Part shown: one piece after another, positions 1-6,651 of the stretch
How the letters are laid out: the number at the start of each line of letters is the position of its first letter
Position numbering within the stretch: position 1 is the first letter of the stretch
Origin: Bifidobacterium mellis
Lineage (GTDB): Bacteria > Actinomycetota > Actinomycetes > Actinomycetales > Bifidobacteriaceae
NCBI RefSeq assembly: GCF_000967265.1
Contig: NZ_KQ033884.1
Coordinates: forward strand, 92,157 to 156,156
Reading direction: 5' to 3'
Length of the DNA: 64,000 nucleotides
The notes under the pieces: generated by a model
What the model was told of the DNA's origin: nothing
Seen by the model: the letters and a program-made list of their open reading frames with translations, nothing else
The model's database searches: none
Program-made: the position numbers and the translations under genes

Positions 1-830
1 GCCAGGGCGTTCTCCAGGCTGATCTTGCCGTTGGACCCGTTGGCAGCTGAAGTGGAGTTGGTCAGATTGTAGTTGGTGCCGGGCAGGGTGTATGAGGCCC
101 CGGCCGGCAGTTGGCTGTCGGGGTGATACTGGCCGGACTCCAGGGCGGCGGCGGCCACAACCACCTTGAAGGTGGACCCGGGCGGATACAGCTGCGAGGT
201 GGCCCGGTTGAGCATGGGGTTGTCGGAACGGGAGGCCAGCTTCTGGTAGGCCTGGGAGGCGTCGCCGCTGTCGTGGGCGGTCAGGTCTTCGGGGTTGTAG
301 CTCGGCGTGCTGACCATGGTCAGGATGCGGCCTGTAGAGGGCTCGATGGCCACCACCGAACCGGACAAGTTGCCCAGCATGGCGTAGGCGGCCTCCTGCA
401 TCTTGGGATTGATGGAGGTCTCGATGGAGGCGCCCTTGTTCTGGGTGCCGGTGAAGAGGGACTTGAGCCGGTCCATCCACAGGCTGTCCGATTGGCCGCT
501 CAGCAGGCGGTCGCGCGAGGCCTCGATTCCCCGGTCCGCCGGGCTGGTGATGGAGTAGTAGCCGGTGATGGGCGAGTAGATGGCACCCTTGTGGTAGTGC
601 CGCTGGTACTGGAAGGAGTCGTTGATGGGGTCGGACTGGGCCATGACGGCGCCGTCCGAGGTCAGGATGGCCCCTCTGGGTGCCGCGTACTCGTGGTAGA
701 GGGCACGCAGATTGCGGGGGTCCGAGTTAAGGCTGCCCGCCCGGATCACCATGATGATGGAGCTGGAAAGCCCCAGGATGACGAAGAGGACGATGACGGC
801 ATTGAAGAGTTGACGCAGGGCCTTGTTCAC
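1..830 (-). CDS. pbpA: Penicillin-binding protein, class B transpeptidase (PbpA), 3' end outside window
   Basis: Peptidoglycan D,D-transpeptidase acting outside the membrane during cell elongation or division. Only the first 276 residues are present; the gene runs off the left edge. Translation shows a short cytoplasmic start, one membrane segment at about residues 8-28, the class B N-terminal region (YAAPRGAILTSDG), and the catalytic SxxK motif as PPGSTFK with Ser219. The position of that serine fits mycobacterial PbpA. The start is GTG at 830, preceded by GAGGAGG, and it overlaps the rodA stop codon as GTGA, so translation is probably coupled. It is the last visible member of the fhaA-fhaB-pstP-rodA-pbpA operon; in relatives pknA and pknB follow. 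Function is clear from family and context; the C-terminal SxN and KTG motifs cannot be checked here. Confidence 0.93.
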   Translation of the reverse strand, partial: MNKALRQLFNAVIVLFVILGLSSSIIMVIRAGSLNSDPRNLRALYHEYAAPRGAILTSDGAVMAQSDPINDSFQYQRHYHKGAIYSPITGYYSITSPADRGIEASRDRLLSGQSDSLWMDRLKSLFTGTQNKGASIETSINPKMQEAAYAMLGNLSGSVVAIEPSTGRILTMVSTPSYNPEDLTAHDSGDASQAYQKLASRSDNPMLNRATSQLYPPGSTFKVVVAAAALESGQYHPDSQLPAGASYTLPGTNYNLTNSTSAANGSNGKISLENAL

Positions 831-2368
831 TGTCCACCTCCTCGTACCTGGCGGGCGGGGATGCGGCCGGTTGCTGGCAGGTCGGTCTCCTCATCCTGGT
901 CGGTCGGCTCGGTCGGCCCGGCATGACGACCGTGGGATTCTTGGTCGTCAGAGCCTGAGCCGGAGTCCGAATCGTCCTGTCCGCTGCGCTTGCTGGTCTC
1001 CTGCTGACGCAGCACGGCCAGGGCCTCGTACTTGAAGGTGTCCGAGCTGACCTCCGGTGCTGGCTTGTTGGCCGCGTTGGAGATGATGATGAGCAGGACG
1101 GCCAGGATGCAGTTGGCCACCAGGCTGGAGCCGCCCGCCGCCATGTAGGGCATGGTCAGGCCGGTCAGGGGGATGACCAGGGTGATGCCGCCCACCACGG
1201 TGAAGACCTGGAAGGCCATGGTGAAGACCAGACCGGAGGCCAGGAGCTTGCCGAAACCGTCCTTGATCTTCATGGCCGTGATCATGCCCGAGGCCACGAT
1301 GACCAGGTAGAGGGCCAGAACCACCAGCAGACCGCTCAGCCCCAGCTCCTCACCCACCGACGTGTAGATGAAGTCGGAGTTGGCCAGGGGGGTGATCCAG
1401 GGGCGTCCCTGGCCCAGGCCGGTGCCTGTCAGCCCGCCGGCGGCCAGGCCGAAGATGCCGCGCACCAGCTGGCCGGACCCGCCGAAGGCCTTGCCGAACT
1501 CAGCGTCGCTGAAGGGGTGTAGCCAGGCGTCCACACGGGCGCCCACATGGGCGAAGATCATGGATGCGGCCACGGCTCCGATGACGAAGAAGACCGAACC
1601 TATGGCTATCCAGCTGGTGCGGCCGGTGGCCACATAGAGCATGGAGACGAACATGGCGAAGTACATCAGCGAGGTGCCCAGATCGTGCTGGATGACCAGG
1701 ACGGCCAGCGAAATAAGCCAGACGATGATAATGGGGCCAAAGTCCTTGATCCGGGGCATCCGCATGCCCAGGAACTTCTTGCCGCCCACGGCCAGCTGGT
1801 CCCGGTGGTCGAACAGATAGGCGGCGAAGAAGAAGGCCAGGAAGAGCTTGGCGAATTCGCCGGGCTGCAGGGTGTGCGACCCCACGCCTATCCAGATGCG
1901 GGCGCCGCCGATTTCGCGGCCGATGCCGGGCAGCATGGGCGACAGGAGCAGGACCAGACCCACCACCATGCTCACATAGGAGAAGCGACGCAGCAGCCTG
2001 TAGTCCCGGAGCAGCACCACCAGCAGCCCGCACAGGACCAGGGCCAGACACAGCCAGATCAGCTGGGTGAAGCCCACCCGCGTGGGCTGGCCGATCCGGG
2101 CGTTGCGCAGATCTATGCGGGTGATCAGGGTGATGCCCAGGGAACTCAGGATGACGATGCTGGGCAGGATGGCCTGGCTGCCATAGGGCTGGAAAATCTC
2201 CAACAGGACCCAGAGGGCGATGAAGAGGGCGGCGGTGACTACCAGCAGGGCGGCGTAATCCCCGGGGAAGCGGCCCGCCGCACGGGCGAACATCTGGAAG
2301 AAGCCGATGAATCCCACCAGCAGGGAGAAGAGCAGAAGGCCTATGCGGCGCAGACGGGTGATGATCAT
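827..2368 (-). CDS. rodA: SEDS-family peptidoglycan polymerase RodA/FtsW
   Basis: Multi-spanning SEDS glycosyltransferase that polymerises lipid II with its partner class B PBP, here the next gene. The 513-residue protein has about ten hydrophobic segments up to residue 430 and SEDS landmarks: HTLQPGEFAKL near residue 165, GTGLGQGRP, and the loop IYTSVGEELGLSG. The last 75 residues form a charged Ser/Asp/Glu-rich cytoplasmic tail (DDSDSGSGSDDQ), a plausible phosphorylation or protein-contact region given the Ser/Thr kinase-phosphatase genes beside it (inference). The ATG lies 2 bp after the pstP stop. Its stop overlaps the pbpA start. RodA and FtsW cannot be told apart by motif alone; the operon position favours RodA. 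Confidence 0.94.
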   Translation of the reverse strand: MIITRLRRIGLLLFSLLVGFIGFFQMFARAAGRFPGDYAALLVVTAALFIALWVLLEIFQPYGSQAILPSIVILSSLGITLITRIDLRNARIGQPTRVGFTQLIWLCLALVLCGLLVVLLRDYRLLRRFSYVSMVVGLVLLLSPMLPGIGREIGGARIWIGVGSHTLQPGEFAKLFLAFFFAAYLFDHRDQLAVGGKKFLGMRMPRIKDFGPIIIVWLISLAVLVIQHDLGTSLMYFAMFVSMLYVATGRTSWIAIGSVFFVIGAVAASMIFAHVGARVDAWLHPFSDAEFGKAFGGSGQLVRGIFGLAAGGLTGTGLGQGRPWITPLANSDFIYTSVGEELGLSGLLVVLALYLVIVASGMITAMKIKDGFGKLLASGLVFTMAFQVFTVVGGITLVIPLTGLTMPYMAAGGSSLVANCILAVLLIIISNAANKPAPEVSSDTFKYEALAVLRQQETSKRSGQDDSDSGSGSDDQESHGRHAGPTEPTDQDEETDLPATGRIPARQVRGGGQ

Positions 2369-2370
2369 GA

Positions 2371-3939
2371 CTATTGCCGCCCGCTCTGATCGGTTTCCGA
2401 CGGTGAGGGCGAGGCTGAGGGAGAAGTCGATGCCTGGTCGGACTCGTCCTTGGCCTCCTTGGCTTGCTCGCGTTTGAGGTCGCCGGCCTCCTTGCGGATC
2501 AGACGGGCATGCTCCTTGGCGTCGTCCATGCTGGAGACGGTGATGCCCTCTTCCAACTGGTCACGCCAGGACTGGGGCAGTCCCTTGACGGCGATGTCCG
2601 TGATCTGCACCGGGTGGGACAGCGAGAGGGCGAAGGCCTTGGTGGGCACGCCCTGGTAGATGGCCACTCGGCCCTGGTCCGTGCCCAGGTAGTACTGTTC
2701 CTGGCTCCAGTGGTAGGCAGCCGCCGTGCCTCCGGCCAGGGCAAGGATCACCAGGGTGATGATGCCGGCCAGGATCAGCCGAATCCGCCGGTGCCGTGAG
2801 CGCTGGCGCTTGCGCTGCTCCAGGTGCTCCTTGTGGATGGCGTCGGCCACGTCCGGGTCGTAGGGGTCGGCTGAGTCCGAGCCGTCCTTCTTGTGAACGA
2901 TGGGGATCTCGCTGGTGTCGGGCACATGCCGTTCGCCGCTCTCCTCGCGGGCAGCCGAGGGTTGGGCGGTGCGGCCTTCGTCGTCCTCGTCCCCCTGCTT
3001 GTCGGCATCCCGGTCCTGGGTCAGGTCGGCGGCCCGCTTGGCAGGGGACTCCCGGGACTCGTCGCGCAGGCGCGGTGCGGCCGCTACGGGCTCATCCAGG
3101 ATGTCGGCCAGGGCCTCCAGGTTGGAGCTGGCTGCACCGCCGACCAGAGGGGTCTGATGGGGCAGGTCGAATGCATCGGCGTCCAGGGCCAGTGTGGCAT
3201 CGGCGATGACCACGGTCACGTTGTCGGTGCTGCCGGCCTTCAGGGCGAAGGTGACCAGTTGCTGGGCGCACTCCGCCTGGTCCGAGACCGAGGACAGCAC
3301 CTCGGCGATGGTCGAGTCCTCCAGAACGCCGCAGAGGCCGTCCGAGCAGATCATCCAACGGTCTGCGGGCAGGGCCTTGGAGATGGAGATGTCCGGGCGG
3401 GGGTCGATGTCGAAGTCCCCCAGGACCCGCATGACCACGTTGCGCTGAGGGTGGTTGCGGGCTTCGGCCGGGGAGATGCGGCCGGTGTCGATCAGATGCT
3501 GCACGTAGGAGTGGTCCTGGGTCATCCGGATCAGCTTGCCATCGCGCAGGAGGTAGGCCCGGGAGTCGCCGATATGGGCCAATACCCAGGAGTCGTCGGC
3601 CAGAGCCAGGGCCGTGACCGTGGTGCCCATGCCCGACAGGCGGTGTTCTCGCTTGGCTTTGCCCACGATGGCGTCATGGGCGGCGATGACCGAGGTCTCC
3701 ATCATCCGGGCCAGGGACTGCACGTCCTGCTCCCGGTCGTCGCGTTCGATGTGGGCCAGGGATCGGATGGCTATGGTTGAGGCCGTATCCCCGCCTGCGT
3801 GGCCGCCCATGCCGTCGCACATGGCCACAAGGCGCTCACCGGCGAAGGCGGAATCCTGGTTGTTGCTGCGCACGTACCCCACGTCTGAAACCGCCGTGGA
3901 ATAGAGGAACAGCTTTTGGCTCGCATCGTTCCTGGTCAT
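2371..3939 (-). CDS. pstP: PP2C-type Ser/Thr protein phosphatase (PstP)
   Basis: Membrane-anchored phosphatase that reverses PknA/PknB phosphorylation of division and wall-synthesis proteins. The PP2C domain occupies about residues 10-250, with the metal-binding motifs CDGMGGHAGG, SDGLCG and GSTDNVT. A charged linker of about 130 residues follows, then one transmembrane segment near residues 385-408 (LILAGIITLVILALAGG) and an extracellular tail ending in a Ser/Pro-rich stretch. Its length of 522 residues is close to mycobacterial PstP. The start ATG at 3939 follows fhaB by 6 bp, with GAGG about 9 bases upstream. The gene order with FHA proteins and RodA/PBP is the conserved actinobacterial arrangement. 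Confidence 0.95.
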   Translation of the reverse strand: MTRNDASQKLFLYSTAVSDVGYVRSNNQDSAFAGERLVAMCDGMGGHAGGDTASTIAIRSLAHIERDDREQDVQSLARMMETSVIAAHDAIVGKAKREHRLSGMGTTVTALALADDSWVLAHIGDSRAYLLRDGKLIRMTQDHSYVQHLIDTGRISPAEARNHPQRNVVMRVLGDFDIDPRPDISISKALPADRWMICSDGLCGVLEDSTIAEVLSSVSDQAECAQQLVTFALKAGSTDNVTVVIADATLALDADAFDLPHQTPLVGGAASSNLEALADILDEPVAAAPRLRDESRESPAKRAADLTQDRDADKQGDEDDEGRTAQPSAAREESGERHVPDTSEIPIVHKKDGSDSADPYDPDVADAIHKEHLEQRKRQRSRHRRIRLILAGIITLVILALAGGTAAAYHWSQEQYYLGTDQGRVAIYQGVPTKAFALSLSHPVQITDIAVKGLPQSWRDQLEEGITVSSMDDAKEHARLIRKEAGDLKREQAKEAKDESDQASTSPSASPSPSETDQSGRQ

Positions 3940-3945
3940 GGGCGG

Positions 3946-4464
3946 CTACCTCAACTCGAAGGTGGTGGCTCCGATGCGCACGGGAACCTCCGCCGGTAGG
4001 ATTGTCGGCGCCGTGATTTTCTGTCCCGAGACGACGGTGCCGTTGGTGGACCCCAGATCCTCGATGGCCCATCGGCCCGATGCGGGATCCTGATAGACCC
4101 GCGCATGATGGCCGGAGACGAACTCGTCGTCCAGCACCAGGGTGTTCGAGGAGGAGCGGCCCAGGGTGATGGGTCGTCCGGACAGCGGCGTGGAGGAGCC
4201 GGCCAGGGGTCCGTCGATAACCACCAGCAGGGAGGGTTCATCGCTTGCAGGCTCTGTCTTGCTGACCGGGGCGATAGGCACGGATCTGGCGGCCGCCGGC
4301 AGCTTGCGCTGGGCTGCGCGTTCACTGCGTCGGCGGGTATGAGAAGTCTTGGGGCTGAAGGTTTCGATGTCTTTGCGGAGTGAACGGATGGCCAGCCATA
4401 CGAATACCCATAACAGAGCCAGGAATCCGTATTTGAGGATGGCGAATGTCAGTTCAGTCAGCAT
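3946..4464 (-). CDS. fhaB: FHA-domain protein FhaB (FipA-like)
   Basis: Small membrane-anchored protein whose FHA domain binds phosphothreonine on partners phosphorylated by PknA/PknB. It has 172 residues: one N-terminal membrane segment (about 5-25), a basic linker (residues 30-70), and an FHA domain at about 85-165. The domain carries the diagnostic GRSSSN, SGHHARVY and STNGT motifs. It sits between fhaA and pstP in the operon. No strong ribosome binding site is seen before the ATG, so translation may depend on coupling to fhaA, whose stop lies 33 bp upstream. In mycobacteria the orthologue links FtsQ/FtsZ to stress-responsive division; that role is carried over from the family and not shown here. 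Confidence 0.92.
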   Translation of the reverse strand: MLTELTFAILKYGFLALLWVFVWLAIRSLRKDIETFSPKTSHTRRRSERAAQRKLPAAARSVPIAPVSKTEPASDEPSLLVVIDGPLAGSSTPLSGRPITLGRSSSNTLVLDDEFVSGHHARVYQDPASGRWAIEDLGSTNGTVVSGQKITAPTILPAEVPVRIGATTFELR

Positions 4465-4497
4465 AATGATTCGACCTTACTTCAAGGTCTGGGCGAC

Positions 4498-5202
4498 TTA
4501 CGAATCCTGTTCCTGCGACGATGCCCAGTAAAGGATGCGGGTACGGCCGATGGTGATGGTATTGCCGTCCAGCAGGGTGGCTGCGGGTACCTGATGCCCC
4601 TCTACATAGGTGCCGTTGGTGGACCCCAGATCGCGGGCTACCACGCCCTTGTCGGTGATCTCGATCTGCAGGTGTCGGCGGGAGATGCCTGCGTCGTCGA
4701 TGACGATGTCGCAGGAGGATCCACGGCCGATGGTGGTGATGGGGGCGGTCAGCAGGTACTGGCGGCCGTTGATTTCCAACACCGGGCAGTCCTTGGACTC
4801 TTCGGGTGTGGTCACGGGTGCCGCGTTGCCCTGGACCGACTCGGCAGACAGGTGGAAGTCGCCCTTGTTCAGGTTGAGGTCCTCCTCGAAGATGACCACG
4901 ACCGGGCCGACGAAGGCATAGTGCTGGCTTTCGGCGTACTTGGTCAGGTTGTCTGCCAGCTCGTTGGCCAGAGCCTCCGAACCCCACTGCTCGATGCGGT
5001 CGAAGTCTGGGGTGGATAGTCTGAATCGATACTCGTTGGGCGCCACGGTGCGGTCGCGACCGACGGGCATGGCCTGTGAGTCTATCTCACGCTCGAGGGC
5101 GCTCGACAGGTCGACGGGCTGTAGGTCCTTGGAGCCGAACTTCGAGAAGACACCGTTAACGGCGCCTTCCACGCTCTTCTCGAAACGATCGAGAACGCTC
5201 AT
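4498..5202 (-). CDS. fhaA: FHA-domain protein FhaA with N-terminal DUF3662
   Basis: First gene of the wall/division operon. The product has 234 residues: an N-terminal DUF3662 domain (about 1-120, MSVLDRFEKSVEG onward) and a C-terminal FHA domain (about 145-225) with GRGSSCD, SRRHLQI and STNGTYVEG. It binds phosphothreonine and is expected to recruit phosphorylated membrane proteins such as MviN/MurJ (family knowledge). The chosen ATG at 5202 has AAAGGG six bases upstream; an ATG two codons earlier (5208) touches that element and an open frame continues to 5370 without a better site. No transmembrane segment is present, unlike fhaB. Confidence 0.92.
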   Translation of the reverse strand: MSVLDRFEKSVEGAVNGVFSKFGSKDLQPVDLSSALEREIDSQAMPVGRDRTVAPNEYRFRLSTPDFDRIEQWGSEALANELADNLTKYAESQHYAFVGPVVVIFEEDLNLNKGDFHLSAESVQGNAAPVTTPEESKDCPVLEINGRQYLLTAPITTIGRGSSCDIVIDDAGISRRHLQIEITDKGVVARDLGSTNGTYVEGHQVPAATLLDGNTITIGRTRILYWASSQEQDS

Positions 5203-5327
5203 AGTCATCCCTTTCCATATAACCCTTTCATAGTACGTGACCCTGCCGGAAGGGGGTAATGGGCGGTCGGATGCTTGCAATTTCTTCAATGAACAGGTTC
5301 GAACGACCGCGACTGCCGGGTATGGAT

Positions 5328-5360
5328 AAGGCCCCATGGCCGCAATGGACCAGGGGCCTT
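5328..5360 (-). terminator. Probable intrinsic terminator after the surface-protein gene
   Basis: Inverted repeat AAGGCCCC (5328-5335) and GGGGCCTT (5353-5360) with a 17-base loop that can partly pair further. It lies 40 bp beyond the stop of the minus-strand gene ending at 5401 and upstream of fhaA. The following T-tract is short, so termination strength is uncertain. Confidence 0.5.
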
Positions 5361-5400
5361 TGAACTTCAATCATCATAGGTCAGGCCGAAGCCTGCGGAC

Positions 5401-6312
5401 TCACAGAGCCAGCTTGCGACGCAGACCCAGGGTGATGCCGGCAGCCAGGCAGAGGCCAGCGGCGATGGCCAGAGGAGCCGTGGCGTCGGCGCCGGTCTTG
5501 GCCAGATTGTTGTTCTTGGTGTCCTTCTTAGCCGGATCCTTGGCGGGAGCCTTGTTGTCCTTGGCAGGCTGCTTGGTGTTGTTGTCAACCGGAGCGGTCT
5601 GACCAGGCTTGTTAGGCTCATTGGGAGTGGTCACCTTGGTGTACTTGGCCATGAAAGTAGTGTCTGCGTTGTAGGTGCCACCGGGGACGTAACGGGACCC
5701 GCCATTTTCGTTAAACCAACCGTCGAAGGTGTAACCATCGAAGTTATGAACCTTGGGTTCCTCAGATAGCTTTCCCTCACCATTGGTTTGCATCACGTTC
5801 GCGGTGGATTCTTCGATATCTTCCGGATTTATAGTGACGAAAGTGATGTTGTAAGTGATGGGGTTTATCTGGACGAAGTGAGGATAGACATCCTCGTCTT
5901 GGGTGAAAACATGGGTGTTGAAGTCGATTTTTTGTGAATTTGGGTCATCAGCTGGGCCACCAAATCCATTGATAGACCAGCCATCAGCTTTCGTATTCTG
6001 ATCGGGCACTGTAGGCTCTGGAATCTTGCTGGGATCCAGCTTGCCGCTGGTGTCGGTGATCAGAGTGAATTTGTTCCCCCCCTCATTGTTCTCCCCCTCA
6101 TTGTTCTCCCCCTCATTGTTCTCCCCCTCATTGTTCTCCTCCTCAGGAGCATAGGAGTCGTGGAATGTGATTGTGTAAGGAGCGGCCTTGGTCTGGACAT
6201 TCTTGCTTTCCACAGCCTGGGCCACGGTGGGCAGCAGTGCTAAGCCGCCAGCCAGGGTGGCGCCGGCAGCGAGTACTGCGCATGCGCGTTTGAAACGAAC
6301 CATGATATTCAT
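5401..6312 (-). CDS. Sortase-anchored surface protein with InlB-like repeat and LAKTG signal
   Basis: Secreted wall-anchored protein of 303 residues. It has a Sec signal peptide (about 1-34, cleavage after VAQA) and a low-complexity acidic stretch of ENNEG pentapeptides near residues 60-78. Two Listeria/Bacteroides-type (InlB B-repeat, MucBP-like) modules follow; the second reads YTFDGWFNENGG...TFMAKYTKV. A Lys/Pro/Asn-rich wall-spanning linker precedes the C-terminal sorting signal LAKTGAD, a hydrophobic helix and the basic tail RRKLAL. The ATG at 6312 has GAGG six bases upstream. Such proteins usually mediate adhesion, but no ligand can be assigned. No sortase gene is adjacent, so the housekeeping class E-like sortase (LAxTG) probably anchors it (inference). 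Confidence 0.85.
   Translation of the reverse strand: MNIMVRFKRACAVLAAGATLAGGLALLPTVAQAVESKNVQTKAAPYTITFHDSYAPEEENNEGENNEGENNEGENNEGGNKFTLITDTSGKLDPSKIPEPTVPDQNTKADGWSINGFGGPADDPNSQKIDFNTHVFTQDEDVYPHFVQINPITYNITFVTINPEDIEESTANVMQTNGEGKLSEEPKVHNFDGYTFDGWFNENGGSRYVPGGTYNADTTFMAKYTKVTTPNEPNKPGQTAPVDNNTKQPAKDNKAPAKDPAKKDTKNNNLAKTGADATAPLAIAAGLCLAAGITLGLRRKLAL
6081..6140 (-). repeat. Four tandem 15-bp units encoding ENNEG pentapeptides
   Basis: Four head-to-tail copies of CCTCATTGTTCTCCC on the plus strand; the last copy differs at its final base. Each unit adds five residues in frame to the surface-protein gene. Near-perfect identity of the copies suggests recent expansion by slippage, giving length variation without frameshift. 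Confidence 0.92.
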
Positions 6313-6651
6313 TGGTTACCTCTATTTTCTCTATTGTCGGTTGCTCCCCAGATACGTTCATGGGGTGTCCTGCCTTGACACCCCTACCCCTGGGAAACAG
6401 GCATCATCGACCAGTCTTTGGCGATAACACGCTAAAATTCTAGCGCAGGGAATGGTCATCGGCCGGTCGTAGTTCGAAAATATGTCTTATCTGACGATAA
6501 AAGTTTCTCATGTAGAACGATTAACGTCTGCTAAAGGGAGGGTGGCGCCTCGCAGTTGAGCTATTGGAATTCCCCTTTGGCATCTGGGCGCTTATCATCG
6601 TGGCAGACACATGGTCATGGGGATCATGTCAGAGATATTCGAGGAGCGAGC
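6313..6651. promoter_or_regulatory. Divergent intergenic region with two short inverted repeats
   Basis: A 339-bp spacer between two genes reading away from each other, AT-richer than its flanks and holding no convincing gene. It must carry both promoters. Two inverted repeats stand out: CGCTA-6-TAGCG at 6430-6445 and TTATC-TGAC-GATAA at 6487-6500. Either could bind a regulator, but no binding protein can be named. An open frame extends upstream of the S9 peptidase start to 6556 without a ribosome binding site. Confidence 0.4.
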
